Shown in pieces: positions 32,208 to 39,319 of a stretch of DNA of 39,319 nucleotides; the first letter of the stretch is position 1; every line of letters begins with the position of its first letter. Position numbers and translations under genes: made by a program. Origin of the DNA: an uncultured Oscillospiraceae bacterium (GTDB lineage: Bacteria; Bacillota; Clostridia; Oscillospirales; Oscillospiraceae); NCBI GenBank assembly GCA_944387035.1, contig CALXDJ010000064.1:1-39319 (forward strand), written 5' to 3'. The notes beneath the pieces were generated by a model. That model was not told the DNA's origin. It searched no databases and saw only the letters and a program-made list of their open reading frames with translations.

Positions 32208-32645
32208 ATGTTGTTTCAAAATGAAAATGCCAGTTTGCAGCTGGATGTCGTCAACTACGAGCTTCCTGCCGGTGCATGGGCACCGGGCAGTGATGACTGC
32301 AATTGGCTGGTGCTGCGCTGCACCTGGCACAATGAGAATGGGGATCTTCTGAAAGATTCCAACAGCTGCCTGATGACCTATGAGCTTCAGGAGATGACTG
32401 CGGGACTGAAAGTGCTGCACGCCGGGATTCGGAACAGTTATGAGAGCAGTTTTCTGGAGCCGTACTTCCTTTTGGCGGCGGATGCCGAGGAAGATGGCTA
32501 CCGGGTGCAGGTGTCCTTCTTCCTGCCCAATACCATGGATGGAGACGATACCGCGGAGGTCAGCTGTCATATGAGCTCTCAGGAGATGGGAGATCTGATC
32601 GCGGAGCTGGACAAGCTGTGCGCCAAGTTCCCGGACCGGCAGTGA
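32208..32645 (+). CDS. Small soluble protein, WapI-like
   Basis: A 145-aa protein. It starts MLFQNENASLQLDVVNYELP, then DDCNWLVLRCTWHNENGDLL and TYELQEMTAGLKVLHAG, and ends with helix-forming SSQEMGDLIAELDKL. The layout of strands then a short helical end, with CNWLVL and a Trp-rich region, recalls the WapI immunity protein family and related small beta proteins; this is a weak resemblance. Spacing of 12 bases from the aldo/keto reductase, and AGGAGAGAAAACC before the ATG, support co-expression. No toxin gene is adjacent, so an immunity role is not supported by context. Confidence 0.5.
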   Translation: MLFQNENASLQLDVVNYELPAGAWAPGSDDCNWLVLRCTWHNENGDLLKDSNSCLMTYELQEMTAGLKVLHAGIRNSYESSFLEPYFLLAADAEEDGYRVQVSFFLPNTMDGDDTAEVSCHMSSQEMGDLIAELDKLCAKFPDRQ

Positions 32646-32655
32646 GGCGTGCGTG

Positions 32656-32892
32656 ATGAATTACCGAAAGAGCTTCTGGCTGATGTGGGCATTGTGCGTG
32701 GCGGGATTGCTGCTGCTGTATCTGTTTGTAGCAGTGGGGCATATTGCCATTGCCTATGCCGGCGTTTTATGCATGCTGGCCGGACTGGGCCAAACTGTGA
32801 AGTTTTTCCGCTGCCCTTATTGCGGCAAACTCTGGCGCCTGCGGGGCGGGATTCCCAAGGAGTGTCCGTATTGCGGGAAAGAAATCCGCTGA
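32656..32892 (+). CDS. Membrane protein with C-terminal zinc ribbon, 78 aa
   Basis: Two predicted membrane helices (about residues 8-28, WLMWALCVAGLLLLYLFVAV, and 30-47) are followed by a cytosolic zinc ribbon with two CxxC pairs: CPYCGK and CPYCGKE. Zinc ribbon plus two helices is a common small-protein layout in Clostridia, of unknown function. The ATG at 32656 is preferred over the GTG one codon earlier. It starts ten bases after the stop of the previous gene, so it is the last gene of this operon, and a strong terminator follows. Confidence 0.7.
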   Translation: MNYRKSFWLMWALCVAGLLLLYLFVAVGHIAIAYAGVLCMLAGLGQTVKFFRCPYCGKLWRLRGGIPKECPYCGKEIR

Positions 32893-32922
32893 CGGATACA
32901 GATCGGCCCGGCCAAATGGAAG

Positions 32923-32962
32923 AAAAAATCCCCGTCTGCTTCAAGCAGACGGGGATTTTTTT
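32923..32962. terminator. Terminator after the zinc-ribbon gene
   Basis: ATCCCCGTCTGC and GCAGACGGGGAT form a near-perfect stem, preceded by A's and followed by seven T's. It serves the plus-strand operon and probably also the convergent minus-strand gene. Confidence 0.9.
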
Positions 32963-32999
32963 GATGCTGGAAAAACGCGGTGATGCATGAGCTGGAGAA

Positions 33000-34025
33000 T
33001 TACTCCAGAATATAAACCGTGCAGCTGCGGCGTCCAAAGTTGATGCACTGCTGATAAGTGTCATAGTACAGGTCCACTTTGTTGCCGCGTACACCGGTAT
33101 CCTCGGCCACGGCCATGCCGTAAACGATGCCGTCGCTGGTGATGATGAACATCCGGGTGCCCAGAGGAATGACGTTCTTGTCGACTGCGACCGTGCCCAC
33201 ACGGACCGCAGTACCGGTGGCGGTATAGTTGTCTGCGCCGCCGTGACCGGCGGTATAGGCGGTTGCGGTCATGCTCTTGGCACTGGAGAAGTTCAGCGTC
33301 GCGCCGGAGGCAAAGACCAGGGTGCCGCTGCCGTCGGCATTCTGATTGACGCTGGTCAGCGTATCGGCGCTGGTGACAGTCTTGGCTGCTGTGCCGTATT
33401 CCACGATTTCATCAACAGCCGTGCTCTCCAGCTCCTCCACGAACTGGCGGGAAACCTGCTTGCCGTTGGACCAGACGACTTCGTAGACAGAGGTGCTTAC
33501 ACCGTCGCTGCCTTCCTGAACGACCCGCTCGGTACCCTGGGCCAGCTCGGGATTGGCGACCCGCACCGTCTCGGCGGCGTCAGGTTCACTGACCTTATCA
33601 TAATAGGTAATGTCGGATGCGACCGTGAGTACAGCGCCGTCTCCGCTCAGATCCACGCCCACCATGTCCAGCGGGCCGGGCTGGATATGCAGCCGGTCCA
33701 AAAGGGCGGAGATCGTCTCCTCCTTGGACTGGACGGAGATCACAGCACCTTCGTGATGAACGGTAACGGTCTGGCCGGCAGCCAGGGTCACGTCATGGCC
33801 GCTGGAGCCGGAGGTCACATAGACCAGCTGGGAGGAAAGGTCCGGCACATCGCTGGAGTCATCCAGAATGATGGCGGAGTCTTCCGCTCCGGTGAGGATA
33901 TACAGGGCGTTGGCCCAGTCTGTTGCCGCCGCACTGACGACGACCATAGCGGCCATCATAAAGACCGCGGTGGCGCGATGCGCCCAAAGCTCATGCAGTT
34001 TTTTCCGTAGGTTATGGTGTTTCAC
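33000..34025 (-). CDS. G5- and 3D-domain secreted protein (cell-wall hydrolase-like)
   Basis: A 341-aa protein. GTG at 34025 is preferred, with AGGAGGT seven bases upstream; the ATG at 34031 would overlap it. After a basic start (KHHNLRKKLHELWAHRAT), a membrane or signal helix lies at about 20-40. The middle region carries DUF348/G5-like sequence (VYEVVWSNGKQVSRQFVEEL and ESTAVDEIVEYGTA). The last 90 residues are a 3D domain with SMTATAYTAGHGG, GTVAVDKNVIPLGTRMFI, MAVAEDTGVRGNKVDLYYD and CTVYIL. The 3D domain has three conserved aspartates and is found in MltA/Rpf-like peptidoglycan enzymes and YuiC/YabE. A muralytic or germination role is likely. Confidence 0.88.
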   Translation of the reverse strand: MKHHNLRKKLHELWAHRATAVFMMAAMVVVSAAATDWANALYILTGAEDSAIILDDSSDVPDLSSQLVYVTSGSSGHDVTLAAGQTVTVHHEGAVISVQSKEETISALLDRLHIQPGPLDMVGVDLSGDGAVLTVASDITYYDKVSEPDAAETVRVANPELAQGTERVVQEGSDGVSTSVYEVVWSNGKQVSRQFVEELESTAVDEIVEYGTAAKTVTSADTLTSVNQNADGSGTLVFASGATLNFSSAKSMTATAYTAGHGGADNYTATGTAVRVGTVAVDKNVIPLGTRMFIITSDGIVYGMAVAEDTGVRGNKVDLYYDTYQQCINFGRRSCTVYILE

Positions 34026-34256
34026 AATCATACCTCCTGAAAAGTTTTTGCGGTGCCGGTTGCAAGCGAAAACAATTTGTAACTTTTGTTACCGGCCGAA
34101 AAACTGGTGTCAGTATACACCTTGTTCCCACTTTTGTCAAGTTTGACTGGGATTTTGAAGATCTCAAATCCCACTTTAGACAAAATGGAACGGATTGTGC
34201 ACGGAAAAAACGGGAAAGAAAAATCGAAAAATTACAAAATAGTAACATCCGGCGCG

Positions 34257-34301
34257 AACAAAAAATGTGCGTCATGTACCCCGGAGAGGCACATGACGCA
34301 C
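34257..34301 (-). terminator. Terminator after the copper operon
   Basis: GTGCGTCATGT (34267-34277) pairs perfectly with its inverted copy at 34291-34301. On the minus strand it is followed by a T run (34265-34261). It ends the copA-csoR-copZ operon. Confidence 0.85.
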
Positions 34302-34318
34302 GGGGGAAGATGGGCGTT

Positions 34319-34516
34319 TTATGCCCGGACTTCCGGCGTGAAGCCCAGATCTTCCAGCTCGCCCAGAGCAGTCTTGACGCAGTGTTCACATCCATCAATG
34401 GTGACGGTTTTGTCCTGCAGGCTTACCTGAAAGGTCAGATTGGCAGCGGTGAGAGCGGTGGTGATGCGCTTGACGCAGTTTTCACACATCATATCCGGGA
34501 CAGAAATGGTAGTCAT
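34319..34516 (-). CDS. copZ: Copper chaperone CopZ-like HMA protein
   Basis: A 65-aa heavy-metal-associated domain with MTTISVPDMMCENCVKRITT; the CENC pair is the Cu(I)-binding CxxC motif. It has a second cysteine pair in CEHC (residues 43-46), which is not universal and may help bind metal. It should carry Cu(I) in the cytoplasm to CopA. It is the third gene of the operon copA-csoR-copZ, 17 bases after csoR. The ribosome site AAGAAAGGAA precedes the ATG. Confidence 0.88.
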   Translation of the reverse strand: MTTISVPDMMCENCVKRITTALTAANLTFQVSLQDKTVTIDGCEHCVKTALGELEDLGFTPEVRA

Positions 34517-34533
34517 AGCAGTGAATTCCTTTC

Positions 34534-34854
34534 TTATTTCATCAGTTTTTGTATGGTGGACAGGAGGTCATCGATGACCTCCGTGTGCCCGTTTTGAATA
34601 TCCTGTACCACACAGGTACGGATGTGGTTGCCCAGCAGCTCCCGGGAAAAGGCGTTGAGGGCGGACTGGATGGCGGAGACCTGCACCAGAATGTCGGTGC
34701 AGTAGGCTTCCTTTTCCACCATGCCCCGCACTCCCCGCACCTGGCCTTCGATGCGGTTCAGGCGCTTGATCAGGGCGTCGTATTCCGGAGCCTCCCGGTG
34801 TTTATGGCGGCAGCATGCCTCTTGGCAGGGCGGGGTCATGTCAGATTCTTTCAT
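34534..34854 (-). CDS. csoR: Copper-sensing repressor CsoR
   Basis: A 106-aa protein of the CsoR/DUF156 family. Metal ligands C52, H77 and C81 keep the C-x24-H-x3-C spacing, and Tyr51 before the first cysteine matches the copper-sensing second-shell residue (contrast the Pro of the other CsoR at 26008-26283). The N-terminus carries extra cysteines and histidines (CQEACCRHKH), a feature that may tune metal binding. It lies 16 bases after copA and before copZ, so it is autoregulated by the copA promoter with its two candidate sites. Confidence 0.92.
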   Translation of the reverse strand: MKESDMTPPCQEACCRHKHREAPEYDALIKRLNRIEGQVRGVRGMVEKEAYCTDILVQVSAIQSALNAFSRELLGNHIRTCVVQDIQNGHTEVIDDLLSTIQKLMK

Positions 34855-34870
34855 AGCATGGTTCTTCCTT

Positions 34871-37117
34871 TCATAGTTTGGTCCGCCCCAGCCGCAGGGC
34901 GTTGCCCACCACGCACACGGAACTCAGCGACATGGCGGCACCGGCAAACATGGGGGAGAGCAGGGGACCGCCGAAGAGGTAAAGCGCGCCGGCGGCAATG
35001 GGAATGCCAATGGTGTTGTAGCAAAATGCCCAGAACAGATTTTCCTTAATGTTGCGCAGGGTTTTGGCAGACAGGCGCAGAGCCCGGGGAACGTCCTGCA
35101 GATCATCACGCATCAGCACAATGTCTGCGGATTCGATGGCAATGTCGCTGCCGCTGCCGATGGCGCAGCCCACTTCTGCCTGGGTCAGGGCGGGGGCATC
35201 GTTGATACCGTCCCCTACCATCATCACCTTGCGGCCCTGCGCCTGCAGCTTCTGGATGACACCGGCCTTCTCCTCCGGCAAGACCTGAGCAATGACCTCG
35301 TCCACCCCGACCAAAGCACCGATATGCTGCGCGGCTGCCTGAGAATCACCGGTGAGCAGGACTGTGCGGATACCCGCTGCCTTCATCTGCCGGATGGCTT
35401 CGGCGCTGGTGGCCTTGACCGGGTCCGCCACGGAGATCAGCCCCAGCAGCTGGCCATCCAGGGCGAAGAACATCGGGGTTTCGCCCTGCGCGGCCAGACG
35501 ATGTGCCTGCTCCAGCAGGGGAGAGGGGTCTACGCCGCCTTCTTCCAGCAGCCGCTGATTCCCGGCCAGGACCTCCCGGCCGTTCAATCGGGCCCGCAGT
35601 CCCCGTCCGGAGAGGGTTTCAAAGCTCTCGGGCCGGTGGGGGGCAGCGACGCCATGTTCAGCCGTGTAGGCGGTGATGGCTTTGGCCAGAGGATGGGCGG
35701 AGACGGATTCCACCGCAGCGGCGGTTTCCAGCAGGATTTGGGAATCGGCCAGGGCAGTGATCTCGGTTACGGCCGGTTCACCCTGCGTGACCGTGCCGGT
35801 TTTGTCCAGTACAACCGTATCCACACTATGGGTGATTTCCAGAATTTCTCCGGAGCGGATCAAAATACCGTGCCGGGCACCCAGACCGGTACCCACCATG
35901 ATGGCGGTGGGGGTAGCCAGCCCCAGTGCGCAGGGGCAGGCGATGACCAGGACGGAGGTAAACACCCGCAGTACGAAGGAGAAGGGCTGTCCGGCCAGGG
36001 CCCAGGCAATGGCGCACACCAGGGCAATGGTGATGACGGTGGGAACAAAGACACCGGCCACCTTATCCGCTGTTTTGGAGATGGGGGCCTTTTTCCCCTG
36101 GGCATCCTCCACGAAACGGATGATGCGGGAGAGGGTGGAGTCCGCTCCGGTGCGGGTGACTTCCACATACAGCACGCCGCTGAGGTTGACGCTGCCGCCG
36201 ATGACCTCGCTGCCGGCTTCTTTTTCCACCGGCAAACTCTCGCCGGTGAGCATGGCCTCGTTGACACTGCTTTCTCCGCCGGTTACGATGCCGTCGGCGG
36301 GAATCCGGGCGCCGGGTTTGACCAGAACGCGGTCTCCGGTTTTTAAATCTTTGGAGGGAATTTCCCGCCCGGAATCGGCCAGAATGGCGGTGTCCGGCGC
36401 CAGGCGCATCAGGGCGGTGATGGCGCCTTTGGTTTTCTGCATGTTCCGGCTCTCCAGGAACTTGCCCAGAGACACCAGGGTCAGCACCACGGCGGCAGAT
36501 TCATAATAAAGGTTATGCACATAGGTGTGGGGGTCGTCGGAGATCAGGAAGGTCATCACCACACTGTATGCAAAGGAACAGGCAGAGCCGATGGCCACCA
36601 GGGAATCCATGTTGGGATTGCCGTGAAAGAGTGCCTTGAAGCCGCCGGTAAAGAAGTGACGGCCGCAGTAGAGAACCGGAATGGCCAAGAGCAGCTGCAG
36701 CAGGGCGAAATTGACCGGGTGGGTGTGCATGGACACGATGTCCGGCAAGGGCAGGGCAGGCAGTCCAAAGGGCAGCATCTGCCCCATGGACACATACAGC
36801 AATGCCACGGAGAATACGGCGGCCGTGATCAGTTCCCGCTTTTTCTGCCGCAGCTCCTGTTCCGCAGTATCCGCGGCCTCCTGGGGGACAGCGGCCGGTT
36901 CGTCGCTTTGGAGTGTGGCTCCAAAGCCCGCCTTCTCCACTTTGGCCACAATTTGTTCCGGTGTGACCTGGGATTCATCATAGCAGATCGTCATCACACC
37001 GGTGGTGAGATTGACGTCGCTGCGCTCTACGCCCGGCAGACGCCGGGTGACTTTTTCCACCGACGCACTGCACGCTGCGCAGTGCATGCCGGAGATGTCA
37101 TATCGTTCTTCCCGCAT
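34871..37117 (-). CDS. copA: Copper-exporting P-type ATPase CopA
   Basis: A 748-aa protein. The ATG at 37117 has AGGAGG four bases before it; the longer upstream frame is not a real start. An N-terminal heavy-metal domain has the CxxC motif C13-A-A-C16 (GMHCAACSAS). Eight membrane helices follow, then the CPC motif at residues 394-396 (CPCALGLATPTAIM), the phosphorylated D438 in DKTGTVTQG, and GDGINDAPAL later. The last membrane segments, YNTIGIPIAAGALY and MFAGAAMSLSSVCVVGNALR, have the Y-N and M-x2-S-S pattern of Cu(I) pumps (P1B-1). It exports Cu(I). It is the first gene of the operon with csoR and copZ. Confidence 0.97.
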   Translation of the reverse strand: MREERYDISGMHCAACSASVEKVTRRLPGVERSDVNLTTGVMTICYDESQVTPEQIVAKVEKAGFGATLQSDEPAAVPQEAADTAEQELRQKKRELITAAVFSVALLYVSMGQMLPFGLPALPLPDIVSMHTHPVNFALLQLLLAIPVLYCGRHFFTGGFKALFHGNPNMDSLVAIGSACSFAYSVVMTFLISDDPHTYVHNLYYESAAVVLTLVSLGKFLESRNMQKTKGAITALMRLAPDTAILADSGREIPSKDLKTGDRVLVKPGARIPADGIVTGGESSVNEAMLTGESLPVEKEAGSEVIGGSVNLSGVLYVEVTRTGADSTLSRIIRFVEDAQGKKAPISKTADKVAGVFVPTVITIALVCAIAWALAGQPFSFVLRVFTSVLVIACPCALGLATPTAIMVGTGLGARHGILIRSGEILEITHSVDTVVLDKTGTVTQGEPAVTEITALADSQILLETAAAVESVSAHPLAKAITAYTAEHGVAAPHRPESFETLSGRGLRARLNGREVLAGNQRLLEEGGVDPSPLLEQAHRLAAQGETPMFFALDGQLLGLISVADPVKATSAEAIRQMKAAGIRTVLLTGDSQAAAQHIGALVGVDEVIAQVLPEEKAGVIQKLQAQGRKVMMVGDGINDAPALTQAEVGCAIGSGSDIAIESADIVLMRDDLQDVPRALRLSAKTLRNIKENLFWAFCYNTIGIPIAAGALYLFGGPLLSPMFAGAAMSLSSVCVVGNALRLGRTKL

Positions 37118-37138
37118 AATGCCTCCTGTTCTCCCAAG

Positions 37139-37155
37139 ATACCTTGGGGGGGTAT
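37139..37155. promoter_or_regulatory. Degenerate second CsoR-like site
   Basis: ATACCTTGGGGGGGTAT has the same 17-base length as the main site but only 5-bp arms. Its centre is 35 bases from the main operator's centre. Confidence 0.4.
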
Positions 37156-37168
37156 TGATCTGAGAGAC

Positions 37169-37197
37169 ACTATATACCCCTGTGGGGTATTTGTCAA
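37169..37197 (-). promoter_or_regulatory. copA promoter with CsoR operator inside the spacer
   Basis: On the minus strand TTGACA (37197-37192), a 17-base spacer and TATAGT (37174-37169). The operator ATACCCCTGTGGGGTAT (37174-37190), with perfect 7-bp arms, fills the spacer, so bound repressor would block the polymerase directly. Confidence 0.88.
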
Positions 37198-37257
37198 GGG
37201 GGAGCAGAAAGGGATTGCTTTCTGCCTCAAAGAGGTGAGAAAAATAAGGAAAATCCC

Positions 37258-37285
37258 TTGACTTCCAGGGGAAGTATGATATCAT
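37258..37285 (+). promoter_or_regulatory. Promoter of the ammonia-lyase gene
   Basis: TTGACT (37258-37263), a 16-base spacer and TATCAT (37280-37285), 56 bases before the ATG. It is divergent from the copA promoter. Confidence 0.65.
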
Positions 37286-37341
37286 GACAGTAGGCTAACA
37301 AAAATTTTTTCAAACTAAAAAATTTTGTGAGGTGTGAAGCG

Positions 37342-38556
37342 ATGAAGGAAACGATTCTCTGGACGGCGAACCATATGCCTCCCAGCGAGGACCGGCAGCT
37401 GTCCATCATGGCACTGGGCAATGTGGCCAAGGCACGCTTTTTCCATACCAGCTTCCCCCAGTATTCCATTACGCCTCTGGCACGGCTGGACGGGATGGCC
37501 AAGTATCTGGGAGTGGGCGGACTGTTTGTCAAGGATGAGTCTTACCGGTTTGGGCTCAATGCCTTTAAGGTGCTGGGCGGATCCTTTGCCATGGCCCGGT
37601 ATATTGCCCAGCAGATGGGCCGGGATGTCAGTGAGATGACATACGACTATCTGACCAGCGAGGAGTTCCGCCGGGAATTTGGACAGGCGACGTTTTTCAC
37701 CGCCACGGACGGCAACCATGGCCGGGGCGTGGCCTGGGCGGCCCATAAGCTGGGACAAAAGGCTGTGGTCCACATGCCCAAGGGCAGCAGCCAGGCCCGG
37801 TATGAGAATATTGCAAAAGAGGGCGCACAGGTGACCATTGAAGAGGTCAATTATGACGAGTGCGTCCGTCTGGCAGCGGCGGAAGCGGCGCAGACGACTC
37901 ATGGCGTAGTGGTGCAGGATACAGCCTGGGAGGGCTATGAGGAGATTCCCGCCTGGATCATGCAGGGATATGGCACCATGGCCAGTGAGGCAGCGGAGCA
38001 GCTGCGTCAAATGGAGATCAACCGTCCCACACATGTGTTTGTGCAGGCGGGCGTGGGAAGCCTGGCCGGTGCCGTGGTGGGATATTTCACCAATCTCTTC
38101 CCCAATAATCCCCCCAAGTTTGTGGTGATGGAGGCCCGTGCGGCGGACTGCCTGTACCGCGGTGCCTTGGCTGGAGACGGACAGCCCCGGATTGTGGAAG
38201 GAGATCTCAAGACCATTATGGCGGGTCTTGCCTGCGGCGAGCCCAACATTCTCTCCTGGGATATTCTGCGCAATCATGTGGCGGCCTTTGTCTCCTGCCC
38301 GGACTGGGTCAGCGCCCGCGGTATGCGGATGCTGGGCGTTCCGGTGAAAGGCGATCCCACAGTGATTTCTGGTGAGTCTGGCGCTGTGGGTATGGGCCTG
38401 ATCGCGGCGCTGATGGAGACGGACGAGTATCGGGATCTGCGCGAGGCACTGGAGCTGGACCGTTTCAGCCAGGTGCTGCTGTTCTCCACGGAGGGCAATA
38501 CGGATCCCATGAAATTCCGTAAGGTGCTTTGGGACGGGGAATATCCCACGGTGTAA
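37342..38556 (+). CDS. dpaL: Diaminopropionate ammonia-lyase
   Basis: A 404-aa PLP-dependent enzyme that converts 2,3-diaminopropionate (and D-serine in some cases) to pyruvate and ammonia. PLP-binding lysine: K76 in FGLNAFKVLGG. Catalytic acid positions: Asp123 in TDGNHG and Asp193 in VQDTAWEGY, matching Asp120 and Asp189 of the E. coli enzyme YgeX. The glycine-rich phosphate loop is QAGVGSLAGAVVGY. Length and motif order are standard for this family. The ATG at 37342 has GAGGTG eight to nine bases upstream. The gene stands alone, and a strong hairpin follows about 120 bases downstream. It likely helps use diaminopropionate as a nitrogen and carbon source. Confidence 0.94.
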   Translation: MKETILWTANHMPPSEDRQLSIMALGNVAKARFFHTSFPQYSITPLARLDGMAKYLGVGGLFVKDESYRFGLNAFKVLGGSFAMARYIAQQMGRDVSEMTYDYLTSEEFRREFGQATFFTATDGNHGRGVAWAAHKLGQKAVVHMPKGSSQARYENIAKEGAQVTIEEVNYDECVRLAAAEAAQTTHGVVVQDTAWEGYEEIPAWIMQGYGTMASEAAEQLRQMEINRPTHVFVQAGVGSLAGAVVGYFTNLFPNNPPKFVVMEARAADCLYRGALAGDGQPRIVEGDLKTIMAGLACGEPNILSWDILRNHVAAFVSCPDWVSARGMRMLGVPVKGDPTVISGESGAVGMGLIAALMETDEYRDLREALELDRFSQVLLFSTEGNTDPMKFRKVLWDGEYPTV

Positions 38557-38675
38557 TGATGAAAGAGAGAAAACCGGCGGAGCAAAGGGCTACTCCTCAT
38601 AAGGACATCTTGAGATGAACCCAAGAATGACCGATTGAGAGAGGCCCTGGGGTGTCGCCCCAGACAAAAATGGGG

Positions 38676-38717
38676 AAATAGCCGCAAGCCACTTTGCGTG
38701 GCTTACGGCTATTTTTA
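38676..38717 (+). terminator. Terminator after the ammonia-lyase gene
   Basis: A 17-bp imperfect stem (AAATAGCCG-AAGCCAC paired with GTGGCTT-CGGCTATTT), followed by TTTTA. Confidence 0.75.
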
Positions 38718-38824
38718 TGCCTATACTTCAAAGCGTCCAAACGATTAGGAACCATTCAAATATTTTAGTGGCTTTTTCAACAGACCTGTGGTATGGTGTC
38801 TTGCTATAAAAGGAGGCAGGACAT

Positions 38825-39115
38825 ATGAACGACACTTTGAAACAGCTCTACAACAGATTTTACACGCCACTTTCCATGACAGAGACTGAGCAGGAAATTG
38901 AAGATTGTCACAAGCAGCTCATCGAACGGTTGGAAAAGCCAGAGAGAAAACTGGTGCTGCGGATCATGGATAATCAGGGCCTGATTGCGGAAGGACGCTC
39001 CATGGACAGTTTCTACTGCGGGTTTAAATTGGCGTGGGAACTGGCATACGAATTGAATCACTTTGAAACGGACAGGCATCCCTTTCCAGCGGAAGAAGCG
39101 GAGAGAGATGCCTGA
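38825..39115 (+). CDS. DUF6809-like small protein of mobile-element type
   Basis: A 96-aa protein. AAAAGGAGG precedes the ATG at 38825 by nine to ten bases. The N-terminal part is helical and charged (MNDTLKQLYNRFYTPLSMTE, IEDCHKQLIERLEKPERKLV). The middle carries the FYCGFKLAWELAYEL pattern (aromatic-GFKL-hydrophobic) that recalls DUF6809 proteins, which occur on conjugative and mobilisable elements. Function unknown. It is soluble. It is the first gene after a gene-poor stretch that follows the ammonia-lyase terminator, at the start of an apparently different, mobile-type segment. Confidence 0.6.
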   Translation: MNDTLKQLYNRFYTPLSMTETEQEIEDCHKQLIERLEKPERKLVLRIMDNQGLIAEGRSMDSFYCGFKLAWELAYELNHFETDRHPFPAEEAERDA

Positions 39116-39269
39116 TTTTTATGCTGTCAGGCGCACAATGCTTTTAGGTATATTGCAATTTCATCATCTCTGAACTTCTCCATTTCGAGCAGCAACATTC
39201 TCTGGACTTCTGAATCGTCTCTCGGTATTGTGTGTTTGCAGTCAACAACACAGAGAGGAGAAAAATGCT

Positions 39270-39319
39270 ATGACACAAGTTCCCGTTACAAGATGCCAGT
39301 ACTGCGGCTCACAAGACAT
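39270..39319 (+). CDS. Start of a small zinc-ribbon protein, cut by window edge
   Basis: The ATG at 39270 has GAGAGGAG nine bases upstream. The first residues are MTQVPVTRCQYCGSQD. CxxC early in the protein indicates a zinc ribbon. Only 16 residues are visible, so the family cannot be named. Confidence 0.5.
   Translation, partial: MTQVPVTRCQYCGSQD

Noticed and set aside
32208-32645. Toxin-immunity pair (WapI-like)
   Set aside because: The resemblance to WapI is weak and no toxin gene is next to it; the gene sits in an aldo/keto reductase operon.

Overview
The window looks like a chromosomal segment of an anaerobic, low-oxygen-adapted Firmicute, most likely a Clostridia member near Oscillospiraceae (Flavonifractor/Oscillibacter-like). 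This is an inference. It rests on strong AGGAGG-type ribosome binding sites, a moderately high GC content with AT-rich promoters, and a gene set including Rex, a 2-hydroxyacyl-CoA dehydratase activase, a TGS-type nucleoside kinase, DUF134/NifX/MinD-ferredoxin proteins, a YczE-type membrane protein and CsoR-controlled metal ATPases. No rRNA, tRNA or CRISPR array was seen.

Left part (1-12.2 kb) is an accessory-looking, partly eroded region. An AraC/GyrI-type regulator runs head-on into a metallophosphoesterase that has lost its C-terminal half. Then come a TetR regulator, an HdeD-like membrane protein, a TGS-domain nucleoside kinase, and a DegV protein whose last third has been replaced by the C-terminus of a large serine recombinase. 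After a gene-poor relic stretch come an XRE regulator and an RtcB RNA ligase. A hypothetical gene interrupted by an in-frame TGA follows, then a set of unrecognised minus-strand genes (170, 60 and 161 aa). A TetR regulator follows these; its apparent operator is present twice, once at its own promoter and once before the 161-aa gene.

Middle (12.5-25.9 kb): a giant 1472-aa two-lobed dehydratase activase, a FUSC-family transporter-like membrane protein, a DnaQ-like exonuclease with a NIF3-insert-like protein, and a MarR/YczE-type pair with a clear operator in its promoter. Next is a tightly overlapping five-gene minus-strand operon: DUF134 regulator, NifX-like protein, two ferredoxin-containing MinD-type ATPases and a second NifX-like protein. 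This operon resembles the gene neighbourhood of the orange-protein (ORP) type metal-cofactor systems. It has a striking two-site promoter. A SPOUT RNA methyltransferase is divergent from it.

Right part (26.0-39.3 kb): two independent CsoR-regulated metal-export units (CsoR plus an HMA-less P-type ATPase; CopA-CsoR-CopZ), each with a visible operator on a near-consensus promoter. Between them lie Rex, an SLH-domain secreted protein, a 45-aa cysteine-rich membrane micro-protein, a ModE-like regulator, a ferredoxin-type aldo/keto reductase with two small neighbours, and a G5/3D-domain secreted protein. The window closes with diaminopropionate ammonia-lyase and the beginning of what looks like a mobile-element segment (DUF6809-like gene and the start of a zinc-ribbon gene).
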